A DNA stretch of 64,000 bases from Pirellulales bacterium (lineage in GTDB: Bacteria; Planctomycetota; Planctomycetia; Pirellulales; UBA1268): positions 1-64,000 of the forward strand of contig JADHNY010000010.1 in NCBI GenBank assembly GCA_016779265.1, given 5' to 3'. Under the pieces are notes generated by a model. The model saw only the letters and a program-made list of their open reading frames with translations, had not been told where the DNA came from and did not search any database. The translations under genes were made by a program, and so were the position numbers. Positions 49,433-59,075 of this stretch are shown in pieces. Within the stretch, counting starts at the first letter, position 1, and every line of letters begins with the position of its first letter.

Positions 49433-52177
49433 ATGACCGCCATCCCCGATCTCAAAGGACGCACGGTGTGGGTGGTGGATACGCTTTCGCGGATCTACCA
49501 GTTGTTCCATGCGCTGCCGGAAATGACGTCACCCCAGGGTGAGCCAGTCTCGGCGGTGTATGGGTTTGCCCGCGATCTGATCGACATCATCACCAGTCGT
49601 CAGCCGGACTATCTCTTCTGCGGAATGGACGCGCCGGGGCCAACTTTTCGCCATGAGGCCTATGAGGCCTACAAGGCAACCCGCAGTGAGATGCCCGCCG
49701 ACCTCGTGCCGCAGATCCCACTCGTGCGGCGACTCGTCGATGTGATGCGGGTTCCGCTGTTGGAAAAGCCCGGTTTCGAGGCTGACGATGTGTTGGCCAC
49801 GCTGGCGACCCGCACCGCCGCTGCTGGTGGCACCTGCATTCTGGCCACGAGTGATAAGGACGCCCGGCAGCTGCTCAGCGATCAGGTGCGGCTCTACAAC
49901 CTCCGCACCAGCAGTGACTACGGAGCTGCCGAGCTGCTTGCCGAGTGGGGGATTGCCCCCGGGCAGGTCGTCGACTTTCTCTCTCTGGTCGGAGACGCGG
50001 TCGACAATGTGCCTGGGGTGCCTCTGATTGGCCCCAAGATTGCCTCGCAGCTGCTTCAGCAGTTCGGCACGCTCGATGAAATCCTGGCAAACGCTGAGAA
50101 GGTCTCCGGCAAGAAGCGGTCACAGAACCTGCAAGAGCATGCTGATGCGGCTCGAGCGAGCCGTGAGCTGGTGCGTCTTCACCTCGATGTGCCTTGCGAT
50201 ATTCCCTGGGATTTGGGGCGTGTTGCGGCACCACCGGTCGACGAGGTTGTCGCGTTTCTCAAAGAGATGGGCTTCAAGAGCCTGATTGCCGAAGCCCAAC
50301 GTAAGCTTGGGGGGGGGGCGTCACCGCCGACAGCCGGCTCCTCTGCCACGAGCACCAAACAGGCCGAGGGCTCACCCCTCTTTCCCGAGGCCACACCGCT
50401 GCCGCCGGCGGATGCCGCGAGTGTTGCCACGTTTGTTGAAGCTGTGCGGGCGGCTGGTCGTCTCGCTGTTGCCGTGGTGGCCTCTGCCACTCGTCCTGTC
50501 GGAACCGCCAAAGGCCTTGTCTGTGTGACCGCCGATGCACAGGCAGGCACGCAGATTGTCTGGCTGACGTCTGACTTCATGACGAACCACCCGGAGCAGG
50601 TGGGCCTTCTCCGCAGCTGTCTGGCTGATCCGGCAGTCACGGTGTGCGGCCATGACCTCAAACGACAGTTCGTGATCGGATGTCAGTGGCAGCTGCCTCG
50701 GCCGGCCCGCGGCATCGACACGCTCGTTGCTGCCTACCTGCTGGATGCTGGCCAACGCAGCTACGGCCTCATCGATGTGGCCAGCCGGCTCGGTCTCCCG
50801 CCGCCGGCCGGCCTTTCGCTCCATGATGAAACCGAGACACCCGAAGATGCCGCGGCTGTCGCCTCTGCGGTGCTGGCACTCGTCGAGCCCCTGTCGGCAG
50901 CCTTGGAAACCGCCGGGCTTCGGGACCTTTTTCATGACCTGGAGATGCCGCTGGTCAGTGTGTTGGCCGATATGGAGATCGGTGGTGTTCGTGTCGACAC
51001 GAGCACGCTCGACCGCCTCTCGCAGACCTATGCGGAAAGGCTGACCTCGGTGGAAACCGAGATCACCGACCTCGCAGGGCACGCGTTTCTGATCAGCTCA
51101 CCCAAGCAGGTTCGTCAGGTGCTTTTTGACGAGCTCGGTCTGCCCGTGGTGAAACGCACCAAGACCGGTCCGAGCACCGACGCTGAGGTGCTCGAGGAGC
51201 TTGCCGCCCACCATCCGCTGCCACGGAAACTGCTTGAGCATCGACAGTTCTCAAAACTCAAAAGTACCTACGTTGATTCGCTTCCCCAGCTGGTCGACCC
51301 GGCCACTGGCCGCATCCACGCGTCGTTCAATCAGACGGTGGCTGCCACCGGCAGACTCTCCTCGAGCAATCCAAACCTGCAGAACATCCCGGTTCGTACT
51401 CGTGAGGGGCGTGAGATCCGGGCCGCGTTTCTGCCGCGTGAAGCGGGCTGGCGATTCGTGGCTGCCGACTACTCGCAGATCGAACTGCGGGTTCTCGCCC
51501 ACCTCTCAGCTGATCCGGCGATGCGAGCGGCTTTTGACGCGGGCGACGATATCCACACCCGTACTGCCATGGCTGTCTTCAACGAGCCTGCCGAGGGCAT
51601 CACGTCGGACATGCGTCGGGTGGCAAAGGCGGTCAACTTCGGCATCCTCTACGGGCAGAGTGGATTTGGCCTCGCGAAAGCGCTCTCGATCACTCAGCTG
51701 GAGGCCTCGGCGTTTATTGAGACTTACTTCCGCACCTTCGCCGGCGCTGCCACGTTCATGGATACGGTGCTTGACGACTGTCGCCGTGATAGCTGTGTGA
51801 CCACGCTGCTGGGCCGTCGCCGCACGATTGAAGGCGTGCGGCCGCGGGAGGCTCGCCGCACAGCTTCAGGTGGATTTTCACTGACTCTGCCAGAACGAAC
51901 TGCGGTCAACACGGTGGTGCAGGGGTCTGCCGCCGACCTGATCAAGCTGGCGATGCTCGCTGTCGACCGTGAGCTTACGGCTCGCCAGCTTGCCGCGAGG
52001 ATTGTGCTCCAGATTCATGACGAGCTGGTGCTCGAGTGCCCAGCTGATGAGCTGCAGGACGTGCGGAGCCTCGTCGAGGAGGCGATGCTCTCCGCGATGC
52101 AGCTTAGCGTGCCCCTCGAGGTTTCCGTGCATGACGGAGAAAACTGGGATGCCTGTGACAAGGGAGGAGCCGCGTGA
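49433..52177 (+). CDS. polA: DNA polymerase I, proofreading domain eroded
   Basis: A 914-residue enzyme for repair synthesis and RNA-primer removal. The 5'-3' exonuclease half (1-290) looks intact: FHALPEMTSPQGEPVSAVYG, EADDVLATL, ATSDKDARQLL and the helix-hairpin-helix DNVPGVPLIGPKIA. The 3'-5' exonuclease region (about 320-500) lacks the metal acids: motif I reads RLAVAVVASATRP instead of DxE, and motif II HDLKRQF lacks its Asp. The polymerase motifs A (DYSQIELRV, Asp679), B (RRVAKAVNFGILYGQS, with Phe at the nucleotide-selecting position) and C (IHDELVLE, Asp863) are complete. No Shine-Dalgarno at the ATG. It is coupled to coaE by a four-base overlap. Confidence 0.95.
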   Translation: MTAIPDLKGRTVWVVDTLSRIYQLFHALPEMTSPQGEPVSAVYGFARDLIDIITSRQPDYLFCGMDAPGPTFRHEAYEAYKATRSEMPADLVPQIPLVRRLVDVMRVPLLEKPGFEADDVLATLATRTAAAGGTCILATSDKDARQLLSDQVRLYNLRTSSDYGAAELLAEWGIAPGQVVDFLSLVGDAVDNVPGVPLIGPKIASQLLQQFGTLDEILANAEKVSGKKRSQNLQEHADAARASRELVRLHLDVPCDIPWDLGRVAAPPVDEVVAFLKEMGFKSLIAEAQRKLGGGASPPTAGSSATSTKQAEGSPLFPEATPLPPADAASVATFVEAVRAAGRLAVAVVASATRPVGTAKGLVCVTADAQAGTQIVWLTSDFMTNHPEQVGLLRSCLADPAVTVCGHDLKRQFVIGCQWQLPRPARGIDTLVAAYLLDAGQRSYGLIDVASRLGLPPPAGLSLHDETETPEDAAAVASAVLALVEPLSAALETAGLRDLFHDLEMPLVSVLADMEIGGVRVDTSTLDRLSQTYAERLTSVETEITDLAGHAFLISSPKQVRQVLFDELGLPVVKRTKTGPSTDAEVLEELAAHHPLPRKLLEHRQFSKLKSTYVDSLPQLVDPATGRIHASFNQTVAATGRLSSSNPNLQNIPVRTREGREIRAAFLPREAGWRFVAADYSQIELRVLAHLSADPAMRAAFDAGDDIHTRTAMAVFNEPAEGITSDMRRVAKAVNFGILYGQSGFGLAKALSITQLEASAFIETYFRTFAGAATFMDTVLDDCRRDSCVTTLLGRRRTIEGVRPREARRTASGGFSLTLPERTAVNTVVQGSAADLIKLAMLAVDRELTARQLAARIVLQIHDELVLECPADELQDVRSLVEEAMLSAMQLSVPLEVSVHDGENWDACDKGGAA

Positions 52178-52809
52178 TCCTCGTTGGGCTCGCTGGCCAG
52201 ATCGGTGTCGGCAAGAGCACGGTCGCTGCCTGCTTGGCAGGACACGCCGCGGTGGTGATTGATGCCGATCGTATCGCCCATGACGTGTTGGAGACGCAGC
52301 CTGTGCAAGATGCGGTCGCGGCTCGTTTTGGGGCAGAGATGCTTGACGAGTCCGGCCGTGTGCGCCGCCCGGCACTGGCTGCCGTTGTCTTCGGCCCGTC
52401 CCCAGAACACACCGCTGCGCTCGATGCTCTGGAGGCGATTGTGCATCCTCCGGTACGGACCCGGATTGAGGCCCGCATCGATCAGCTCTGCCACGACGCT
52501 GGAGATGCGGCAGCAAATCTCGTGATCGTGCTCGACGTGCCTCTGCTCGTGCAGAGTGGCTGGGCCGCGGCCTGCGATCGGATTGTTGAGGTCGTGTGTG
52601 ACGAGTCTGTCCGACAAGAGCGGCTGCAGCAGCGAGGCTGGTCTGCCGACGCGATCCGCTGGCGGGATACCGCATGGCAGCGGAAGATGCCGTCCGGTGG
52701 TCTGCGGGCCGTTCGTGACGCAGCGAAAATCACCACCGTGGATACCTCTGAGGGGATCTCCTATACTCGCACTCAGGTAGATCAGGCTTGGCATTGGCTT
52801 CGCAAATAA
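52174..52809 (+). CDS. coaE: Dephospho-CoA kinase
   Basis: A 211-residue P-loop kinase that phosphorylates the ribose 3'-OH of dephospho-CoA, the last step of coenzyme A synthesis. The P-loop GQIGVGKST is at residues 8-16, followed by [17 protein letters not shown] and [11 protein letters not shown] with the substrate-lid region. A GTG start overlaps the polA TGA by four bases. The order polA-coaE-rho is a familiar planctomycete gene order. The length is normal (about 200 residues). Confidence 0.93.
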   Translation: MILVGLAGQIGVGKSTVAACLAGHAAVVIDADRIAHDVLETQPVQDAVAARFGAEMLDESGRVRRPALAAVVFGPSPEHTAALDALEAIVHPPVRTRIEARIDQLCHDAGDAAANLVIVLDVPLLVQSGWAAACDRIVEVVCDESVRQERLQQRGWSADAIRWRDTAWQRKMPSGGLRAVRDAAKITTVDTSEGISYTRTQVDQAWHWLRK

Positions 52810-52830
52810 GGTTCGAAGCGTTCCTGCAGG

Positions 52831-52913
52831 CCTGTTTCTCCTCCCCGCCTTTCCCCCTCCTTCTCGTCCAACGACCATGCAAGCGTCGGTCTTCGCGACC
52901 GTTGGCTTGTCGT
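52831..52913 (+). promoter_or_regulatory. C-rich, structured leader before rho (possible rut/attenuator)
   Basis: A 40-base pyrimidine stretch (52831-52870) contains only three G and one A, the type of C-rich, G-poor RNA that Rho loads on. It is followed by a nested stem-loop at 52871-52913 built from ACGA/TCGT, CAAGC/GCTTG and CGGTC/GACCG around a 5-base loop. It lies in the 134-bp gap between coaE and the rho ATG. Autogenous control of rho by its own leader is known in E. coli; here it is inferred. Confidence 0.5.
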
Positions 52914-52943
52914 GCCTCTTCACTGCTCTGGGCACCTCTACTC

Positions 52944-54347
52944 ATGACACGTCCTGAATCCGACCAGTCGCCGTCTCGGACCCTCGATGACGAGCGCGAG
53001 CCACTCTCCATCGCCGAAGAGATTGCTGAAGAGGTGAAACAGGACGGTCTTGAACCGAAGGACCGCTACGAAGCTCTCAAGCGTGGCGACACCTACATCT
53101 CGTCACTGCAGCGAATGTCGATGCCCGAGCTGATCGAACTGGCTCGGAAAGAGTGTGGCGGTGATGTGACCGGCGTGAAGAAACACGAGCTCGTGTTTCG
53201 CATTCTCAAGGAACGGGTGAAGCTCAATGGGCTGATGTTTGGGGAAGGCACCCTCGAGATCCTGCCTGATGGGTTCGGCTTCCTCCGCAGCCCCGACTAC
53301 CACTACCTCTCCTGTCCAGACGACATCTACGTCTCTCCAAGCCAGATACGCCGGTTTGGTCTGCGGACCGGTGCCAGCGTTGCTGGACAGATACGCCCAC
53401 CGAAGGAGAGTGAGCGATACTTCGCCTTGCTCCGCGTTGAGGCGATCAATGGTGATGATCCGGCCAAACTCTCCAACCGCGTCTTCTTCGATGATCTGAC
53501 GCCGCTTCATCCCGATCGTCGCATCAAGATGGAAACCACCCCGGAGGAGGTGGCTACCCGCGTCGTTGACATGGTTGTGCCGATTGGGTTCGGTCAGCGA
53601 GGTCTGATTGTGAGCCCACCGCGAGCGGGCAAAACGATCCTGCTGCAGAAGATGGCCAAGGCGGTGTTGACCAACTATCCCGAGGCCTACGTGATCATGC
53701 TCCTGATCGACGAGCGGCCAGAGGAAGTCACCGACATGGAGCGACAGGTCAAGGGGCCGTCCTGTGAGGTGATCAGCTCGACCTTCGACGAGAATGCCTC
53801 CCGGCATATCCAGGTGGCTGAGATGGTGATCGAGAAGGCGAAGCGGTTGGTCGAATATGGCCGCGACGTTGTGATCTTCCTCGATTCCATCACACGCCTG
53901 GCGCGAGCCTGGAACTCGGAAGTTCCGAACTCCGGAAAGATTCTCTCCGGCGGTGTTGATGCCGGCGCGTTGCAGCGTCCGAAGCGGTTCTTTGGCAGTG
54001 CTCGCAAGGTCGAAGAAGGGGGGTCCCTGACGATCCTCGCCACAGCGCTGGTCGACACGGGAAGCCGTATGGACGAAGTGATCTTTGAAGAGTTCAAAGG
54101 CACTGGCAACCTTGAAATCGTGCTCGATCGCCGTCTTGTTGATAAACGCATATGGCCTGCCATCGATATCAATCGATCAGGGACGCGACGCGAAGAAATG
54201 CTGCTCGATCCCGAGGAATACCGTCGCATCTGTGTGCTGCGGCGTGTCCTTGGTGAGATGAACCCCACTGATGCGATGGAACTGCTGGTCAACCGACTTG
54301 CGAAGACGCAGTCCAACGCACAGTTCCTAGCCAGCCTGAAGTCGTAG
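52944..54347 (+). CDS. rho: Transcription termination factor Rho
   Basis: A 467-residue hexameric RNA-dependent ATPase that ends transcription at rut-containing RNAs. The longer 519-residue frame is open but starts inside coaE; ATG 52944 fits the family. An acidic N-terminal extension (1-45) precedes the helical/OB RNA-binding domain ([16 protein letters not shown], then [18 protein letters not shown]). The ATPase core has P-loop SPPRAGKT (Lys230), [13 protein letters not shown], the [14 protein letters not shown] segment, [13 protein letters not shown] and the Q-loop-like [20 protein letters not shown]. Together these are diagnostic. It is about 50 residues longer than E. coli Rho because of the N-terminus. 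Confidence 0.97.
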   Translation: MTRPESDQSPSRTLDDEREPLSIAEEIAEEVKQDGLEPKDRYEALKRGDTYISSLQRMSMPELIELARKECGGDVTGVKKHELVFRILKERVKLNGLMFGEGTLEILPDGFGFLRSPDYHYLSCPDDIYVSPSQIRRFGLRTGASVAGQIRPPKESERYFALLRVEAINGDDPAKLSNRVFFDDLTPLHPDRRIKMETTPEEVATRVVDMVVPIGFGQRGLIVSPPRAGKTILLQKMAKAVLTNYPEAYVIMLLIDERPEEVTDMERQVKGPSCEVISSTFDENASRHIQVAEMVIEKAKRLVEYGRDVVIFLDSITRLARAWNSEVPNSGKILSGGVDAGALQRPKRFFGSARKVEEGGSLTILATALVDTGSRMDEVIFEEFKGTGNLEIVLDRRLVDKRIWPAIDINRSGTRREEMLLDPEEYRRICVLRRVLGEMNPTDAMELLVNRLAKTQSNAQFLASLKS

Positions 54348-54357
54348 GAACCACCGC

Positions 54358-54912
54358 ATGACCTATCAAAAGGTCCCTGAAGATCCGGCAGGCACGCACG
54401 CCCCTGTGGAGGCAACGGTCCTTGAGCCCACCGCCGTGCCTCCTGGCACGAGAATCGCGATTGTGGTGTCGCGGTTTAACCGACCCGTCACAGGGCGGAT
54501 GCTCGCGGCTGCCGTGAACACGCTGCGGGAGGCAGGGCTGGAAGCTGACGAGATCGATGTGGCCTGGGTCCCAGGCAGTTTTGAACTTCCCTTGGCAGCG
54601 GATCGCCTCGCCGCGTCGGGCCGCTATGCCGGTGTGATCTGTCTGGGAGCGATCATCAAGGGAGAGACCACTCACGACCGCCACATCGCTGCAGCGGTTG
54701 CAATTGGCATCGAACAGGCGGCCCGTCAGAGAGAGCTTCCGATCACGTTTGGCGTCTTAACCTGTGAGACCCCCGAGCAAGCGACGGCACGTTCCGGTGG
54801 TGCTCAGGGCAACAAGGGGGTGGAAGCCGCTGAAGCGACACTCGCCATGGTGCAGCTTCTGCCTGCAGTAGCTCAACCGGCAGTGACGTCTTCCGGCAGG
54901 TCCGGTTCGTAG
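54358..54912 (+). CDS. ribH: 6,7-dimethyl-8-ribityllumazine synthase
   Basis: A 184-residue enzyme condensing 5-amino-6-ribitylaminouracil with 3,4-dihydroxybutanone 4-phosphate, the step before riboflavin. Diagnostic blocks are [36 protein letters not shown] (with the catalytic His region) and [12 protein letters not shown]. The N-terminal 30 residues are an extra extension and the last 15 residues a Ser/Gly-rich tail. It starts ten bases after the rho stop, so it is probably co-transcribed with rho. Standard cytoplasmic enzyme. Confidence 0.95.
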   Translation: MTYQKVPEDPAGTHAPVEATVLEPTAVPPGTRIAIVVSRFNRPVTGRMLAAAVNTLREAGLEADEIDVAWVPGSFELPLAADRLAASGRYAGVICLGAIIKGETTHDRHIAAAVAIGIEQAARQRELPITFGVLTCETPEQATARSGGAQGNKGVEAAEATLAMVQLLPAVAQPAVTSSGRSGS

Positions 54913-54989
54913 CGTTTCAACCTTCAGCCTCATATCGTCGTTCATCTTTTTCCATCCCCCTCCTACGCTCCCGCCTTCCTGAGCCATTG

Positions 54990-55454
54990 ATGACAGCACC
55001 TGCCCCTTCTCGTCGCAGAGCCCGCGAGGTTGCTCTGCAGACGCTCTATCAGCTTGATTTGGTGGATTCGGCCGACCCTCTGTTTCTCGAACGCTTCGTG
55101 GCTGGGCGGTTGCGTGCTGAGCCGCTGATTCGCTTCAGCCAAAGCCTGGTGGATGGCGTGCGAAAGCATCTTGAAGAGATTGATGCGGCCATCGAGGCCC
55201 GAGCTGAAAACTGGCGGCTGGCCCGCATGACAGTCGTTGACCGCAGCCTGCTGCGGATGGCGACGTTTGAGATCCTGCACACCGACGTGCCTGTGGCGGT
55301 CGCGGCTGACGAGGCTGTGGAACTTGCGAAGCGGTATGGGGCGGAATCGTCGCCCCGTTTCGTTGCGGGCATTCTGGCCAAACTGATCGCGGACCGTGCC
55401 GATGAGACCGCCGGCACGACTTCTGCTGAGAGCACTTCACCTGAGAGGACCTAA
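54990..55454 (+). CDS. nusB: Transcription antitermination protein NusB
   Basis: A 154-residue helical protein that with NusE binds boxA RNA in rRNA operons and lets polymerase pass Rho-dependent sites. It is recognisable from RRRAREVALQTLYQLD near the N-terminus, NWRLARMTVVDRSLLRMATFEIL in the middle and the EAVELAKRYGAESSPRFVAGIL block at the end. ATG 54990 is taken; TTG directly before it extends the frame by one codon. It lies four bases before ftsY and 77 bp after ribH. Confidence 0.95.
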   Translation: MTAPAPSRRRAREVALQTLYQLDLVDSADPLFLERFVAGRLRAEPLIRFSQSLVDGVRKHLEEIDAAIEARAENWRLARMTVVDRSLLRMATFEILHTDVPVAVAADEAVELAKRYGAESSPRFVAGILAKLIADRADETAGTTSAESTSPERT

Positions 55455-55458
55455 CCAG

Positions 55459-56529
55459 ATGGCCCTGTTCCGCTTCCGTGGTTCTGACAAGCCTGATCCG
55501 TCGAAGGTCGACGAGGCGGCCAAGAGTGGAGCTCCCGTTGACAGCACGGGATCGGTATCGCCGGAGGCCACAGCCGACGAGGCGGGGGGCGCAGGGCGGC
55601 TTTTCGACCGCTTTCGAGCGGGATTGAAGAAGACCGTTCAGGTTCTCAACACTGATGTCCGTGATCTCTTCAAGCAGGAGGGACGGCTGGTTGACGAGTC
55701 GTTCCTCAACGACCTGCGGCGTGCGCTCGTGCGAACCGACATGGGGCCGACTGCGGCGGAGGAGATCGTCAAGGATGTCTACGCCAAGCAACGGGCCCGC
55801 GTTGTCGATCCCGAGAGCGTGCTCGACTCGATTCGCGGCACGCTCAGCCAGCGGCTGGATCAGACCGATGCACCACTTGCAGCTGCGGCGACTGGACCAA
55901 CGGTGATTCTCGTGACGGGCGTGAATGGCTCCGGCAAGACCACGTCGATCGCCAAACTCGCAAACCGTTTTGTGAAGGATGGGAAGCGGGTTGTGCTCGG
56001 TGCTGGAGATACGTTTCGAGCCGCCGCTGTGGAACAGCTCTCGATGTGGGCCTCGCGAATCGGTGCTGAGATTGTTCGCTCCGATCAGGGGGCCGATCCA
56101 GCGAGCGTGGCCCATCGTGCGGTTGCCAGAGCCCTGGAGGGAGACTTTGATATCTGCATCATCGATACCGCGGGGAGGCTGCAGACACAGTCGAACCTGA
56201 TGCAGGAACTCGGCAAGATCCGACGTGTGATTGCCAAACAGATTCCTGAGGCTCCTCACGAAGTACTGCTGGTGATTGATGCGACGGCAGGTCAAAATGC
56301 CCTCTCACAGGCCAAAGGCTTCTCTGAAGCTGCTAGCTGCACGGGAGTCGTCTTAGCGAAACTCGACGGCTCAGCCCGCGGCGGGGTGGTGGTGCCTGTG
56401 ACGGAAACCTTCAAACTCCCCGTTAAGTTCGTGGGGCTGGGGGAGAAGGCGGACGACCTGGCCGTGTTTGATCCGAAGCGGTATCTCGAGGCGTTGCTGG
56501 CCGACAGTTTTTGCGATTCACCCGCGTAG
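55459..56529 (+). CDS. ftsY: Signal recognition particle receptor FtsY
   Basis: A 356-residue SRP-GTPase that docks ribosome-nascent-chain complexes at the membrane. ATG 55459 begins the natural N-terminus (MALFRFRG) four bases after the nusB stop; the longer frame overlaps nusB. It has an acidic, poorly conserved A domain (1-70) and NG GTPase motifs: GVNGSGKTTS (Lys160), DTFRAAAVEQL, DTAGRLQTQSNLM and LAKLDGSARGG. The typical FtsY C-terminal GLGEKADDLAVFDPKRYLEAL is intact. The A domain is short compared with E. coli. Closes the housekeeping block. Confidence 0.96.
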   Translation: MALFRFRGSDKPDPSKVDEAAKSGAPVDSTGSVSPEATADEAGGAGRLFDRFRAGLKKTVQVLNTDVRDLFKQEGRLVDESFLNDLRRALVRTDMGPTAAEEIVKDVYAKQRARVVDPESVLDSIRGTLSQRLDQTDAPLAAAATGPTVILVTGVNGSGKTTSIAKLANRFVKDGKRVVLGAGDTFRAAAVEQLSMWASRIGAEIVRSDQGADPASVAHRAVARALEGDFDICIIDTAGRLQTQSNLMQELGKIRRVIAKQIPEAPHEVLLVIDATAGQNALSQAKGFSEAASCTGVVLAKLDGSARGGVVVPVTETFKLPVKFVGLGEKADDLAVFDPKRYLEALLADSFCDSPA

Positions 56530-56824
56530 GCAGCAGCGGCACGCACGGCCTGAGAGCCTCTCATCTTTGCGCAGCTTGCCAGCCTTCACGGAGATCCCCT
56601 CAGTTCGGTGTTCCGGAGATGCCAGTCGCGGGGACTTTGCGGGCGCAAAAAAAACACTCGTACCGGCCAAGACCAGTTGTCCGATCTGTTCCGTGTGTCG
56701 CATCTCTACGGTTTGTCCGGCCTGCCCTTGGCGGGGGGACGCCGGCCAGTATTTGGTGCGACGCTTCGAGGAGAGGCATTGGACGCACTCTCCTGTGACC
56801 TACGAAATGGGAGCTCGCCTGACC
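56530..56824. other. Intergenic region before the outer-membrane protein
   Basis: 295 bp that must carry the promoter of the next gene. The best pair I can find is TTGGCG (56728-56733) and TATTTG (56750-56755) with 16-bp spacing, a weak match. An eight-A tract (56647-56654) flanked by TTTGC/GCAAA lies 75 bp upstream of it. A frame here encodes several CxxC pairs in a row (56685-56740), but I judge it non-coding because the downstream signal peptide starts cleanly. Confidence 0.4.
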
Positions 56825-58258
56825 ATGAAGTTCATGAAGTTCACTTTGCCCGCATGGGTTGCCGCAGGCCTTGTGGCCGCTGCCCCCGCCCCCGCCGCTG
56901 AGCTTGGGGACTACATTCAGCTGGTACAAGCGGAGGCGCCTGCACCTGCTGATTCAGTTGTTCCACCCGTCACATTGATGCCTCGCGAAGGGGTGCCAGA
57001 TGAAGACGTCTACCAGCTGCGAGCTGCTGCTCCTCAAGAGGCTGCGTTCGAGCAAGGGGCAAACCGCTACCTCGAGACTGATTTCCTCTTAGATCGAGGC
57101 ATTGAGACCTACGGTTTTATTGATATTGGTATCGGTGCAAATGCATGGGGAGCTGACTGGAATGGTCCTGTCACGTTTAACGATCGTGCCTGGCAGGGAC
57201 AGATGAATCAGCTCTACCTCATTAATGAGCGGGTTCTGAAAGAAGACAGCCTCAGTTGGGGTGGTCGAGTGGATCTGCTTTACGGTACCGATTTTCTCTA
57301 CACGGTTGCCGGTGGACTGGACAGCGATTGGAACTCAGGACGCTACTACGGCTTGGCAATGCCACAGCTGTATGGTGAGCTTGGTACCCAATCGCTGAAC
57401 GTCAAGTTTGGTCACTTCTATACGCTGATTGGCTACGAAGTGGTGCCGGCAATCGGTAACTTCTTCTACACCCATGCTTACACCATGCAGTACGGTGAGC
57501 CTTTCACCCACACTGGCGTGCTGGGCACTTGGGTGCCGAACGATCAGTTGACGATTATCGGCGGTGTGACCAACGGGTGGGATAACTGGGACACCCCACT
57601 GCCGAACCCAAATGCTGGTCCAGGTCAGAATAGCAATGCTGGGTTCTTAGGAGCCGTTACGTTCTCCAGTGCTGATGGAAGTCAGGCACTGACTCTTGCC
57701 AACTCGAGCGGCAACGAAGCGAACGGTGGAGTAGATCCGATTACCGGTGAGGACCAGATCGGCAATCGTACCGTCACAAGTGTTGTGTACACCAACGAGT
57801 TTACCGACAAACTGACGTACGTTTACCAGAGTGACTTCGGTTATGCAGGATACGCGGTGGATCCTAACGCGTACGCTCCTGAAGGTAACCAGCCCGGGTC
57901 AGCATACTGGTACGGTGTGAACCAGTACATGTTCTACAACTTCACCGACAATCTTATCGGTGGTGTGCGACTCGAATGGTTCCGTGATAACAACGGATAT
58001 CGGGTCGTGTCAGGTCTGCGTGATGGATCGCCGGGAGTGGGCGGTTACACCGGCAACCTGTGGAACCTCACCTGGGGTCTTAACTACCTGGTTGGAGACA
58101 ACCTGATCATCCGCCCGGAACTGCGGTATGACTGGTTCTCAGCCGACCAAGGTTGGATTGATGAGGGTAACGGTGGTCCTGGCACCATGCCCTATGGTCG
58201 TCTGAACGAAAAGAACGATCAGTTCTACGGCGGCTGCGACGTGGTCTGGCAGTTCTAA
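56825..58258 (+). CDS. Outer-membrane beta-barrel porin-like protein
   Basis: A 477-residue secreted protein with signal peptide MKFMKFTLPAWVAAGLVAAA and then a mature chain rich in Tyr, Trp, Asn and Gly with alternating hydrophobic strands. It ends in an aromatic residue (VVWQF), as outer-membrane barrel proteins do. Motifs such as GTQSLNVKFGHFYTLIGYE and VGDNLIIRPELRYDWFS recall the BBP2-type porins of planctomycetes. Codon use is less GC-rich than in neighbouring genes, as expected for a highly expressed gene. It is followed by a textbook terminator and stands alone. Transport substrate unknown. Confidence 0.88.
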   Translation: MKFMKFTLPAWVAAGLVAAAPAPAAELGDYIQLVQAEAPAPADSVVPPVTLMPREGVPDEDVYQLRAAAPQEAAFEQGANRYLETDFLLDRGIETYGFIDIGIGANAWGADWNGPVTFNDRAWQGQMNQLYLINERVLKEDSLSWGGRVDLLYGTDFLYTVAGGLDSDWNSGRYYGLAMPQLYGELGTQSLNVKFGHFYTLIGYEVVPAIGNFFYTHAYTMQYGEPFTHTGVLGTWVPNDQLTIIGGVTNGWDNWDTPLPNPNAGPGQNSNAGFLGAVTFSSADGSQALTLANSSGNEANGGVDPITGEDQIGNRTVTSVVYTNEFTDKLTYVYQSDFGYAGYAVDPNAYAPEGNQPGSAYWYGVNQYMFYNFTDNLIGGVRLEWFRDNNGYRVVSGLRDGSPGVGGYTGNLWNLTWGLNYLVGDNLIIRPELRYDWFSADQGWIDEGNGGPGTMPYGRLNEKNDQFYGGCDVVWQF

Positions 58259-58291
58259 AAACTGCTGATCTCTCGTCTCTGACAACAACAG

Positions 58292-58326
58292 CGCTGCCCG
58301 CCGGTTTCGGCGGGCAGCGTTTTTTT
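58292..58326 (+). terminator. Strong rho-independent terminator of the porin gene
   Basis: Perfect 12-bp GC-rich stem (cgctgcccgccg / cggcgggcagcg) with a 4-base loop and seven T residues, 34 bp after the stop codon. Confidence 0.97.
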
Positions 58327-58508
58327 ATGCGAGTGGCACACTGAGGCATCGGCCCAAAAGTGCCGGAAAACCTTGCGCAAGCCGCACGGTTTTACACCCC
58401 ATGTCGCCATGGCTAGGTTATGCGGGCTCGCGGAAATCGAATCCTTTCGGCACCCCCGGAGGCCCGATGACTCCCAACAGATTCGCAACAAGGCACGGAG
58501 GCCACAGC

Positions 58509-59042
58509 ATGGCGTCGGGTATTCGCAGGGCTCTCACTCATTCGTTCTCAGCATGCCGAGCCGTCTCGTTTGTGATGGCCGCCGCTCTCGTCTGCAGCAG
58601 TTTCGCCGTTGCCGCTGGCCCGCAGTGGCACACGTCCTTTGAAGAAGCGGTCACGATCTGTCAGACGAGTGATCTGCCGATTGTGGCTTTCTTCACGGGG
58701 AGTGACTGGTGCCCGCACTGCAAGACGCTGGAAAAGAAGGTCCTTCACACGAAGGCATTTGCCGAGTGGGCCGAAGGACGCGTCGTGTTGCTGGAGATCG
58801 ACATGCCTCAAGACGGGCTGAGTCGCGAAGAGCGAGCCGAGCGTTCGCGGATCTGTAAGGCCTATGGCGTTCGCTCGTTTCCCAGCGTGCTCCTGATTGG
58901 CCCCGATGGCTCGGTGCTGCACCGGCAGGCGGGCTACTCCGGTCAGTCTGCGCCGCACTGGATCGGCCTGTTTGCTGAGCATCTTCCTGGCAGCGCTGAG
59001 ACGGTTGCGGGAAAGCCTGATGCATCGTCAACGCGTCGTTAA
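58509..59042 (+). CDS. Secreted thioredoxin-fold protein
   Basis: A 177-residue protein; ATG 58509 follows GGAGG by eight bases, and an in-frame ATG at 58467 is a weaker choice. A signal peptide (about residues 5-36) precedes a thioredoxin fold with redox motif WCPHC in FFTGSDWCPHCKTL and the cis-Pro region VRSFPSVLLI. It resembles the thioredoxin-related (DUF255/thioredoxin_7) proteins of planctomycetes. Probably a periplasmic thiol oxidoreductase. Its stop is 33 bp from the stop of the convergent receptor gene. Confidence 0.88.
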   Translation: MASGIRRALTHSFSACRAVSFVMAAALVCSSFAVAAGPQWHTSFEEAVTICQTSDLPIVAFFTGSDWCPHCKTLEKKVLHTKAFAEWAEGRVVLLEIDMPQDGLSREERAERSRICKAYGVRSFPSVLLIGPDGSVLHRQAGYSGQSAPHWIGLFAEHLPGSAETVAGKPDASSTRR

Positions 59043-59075
59043 GGCGTTCGCGACCGGCTAGCTCAGATGCTGACG

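Noticed and set aside
52788-52943. N-terminal extension of Rho from the upstream ATG
   Set aside because: It starts inside coaE and the C-rich leader translation (Ser/Pro/Leu/Arg) is unlike Rho; ATG 52944 fits the family.
56685-56740. CxxC-rich peptide upstream of the porin
   Set aside because: It lies in the same open frame but upstream of a clean signal peptide start; no ribosome site; probably chance.
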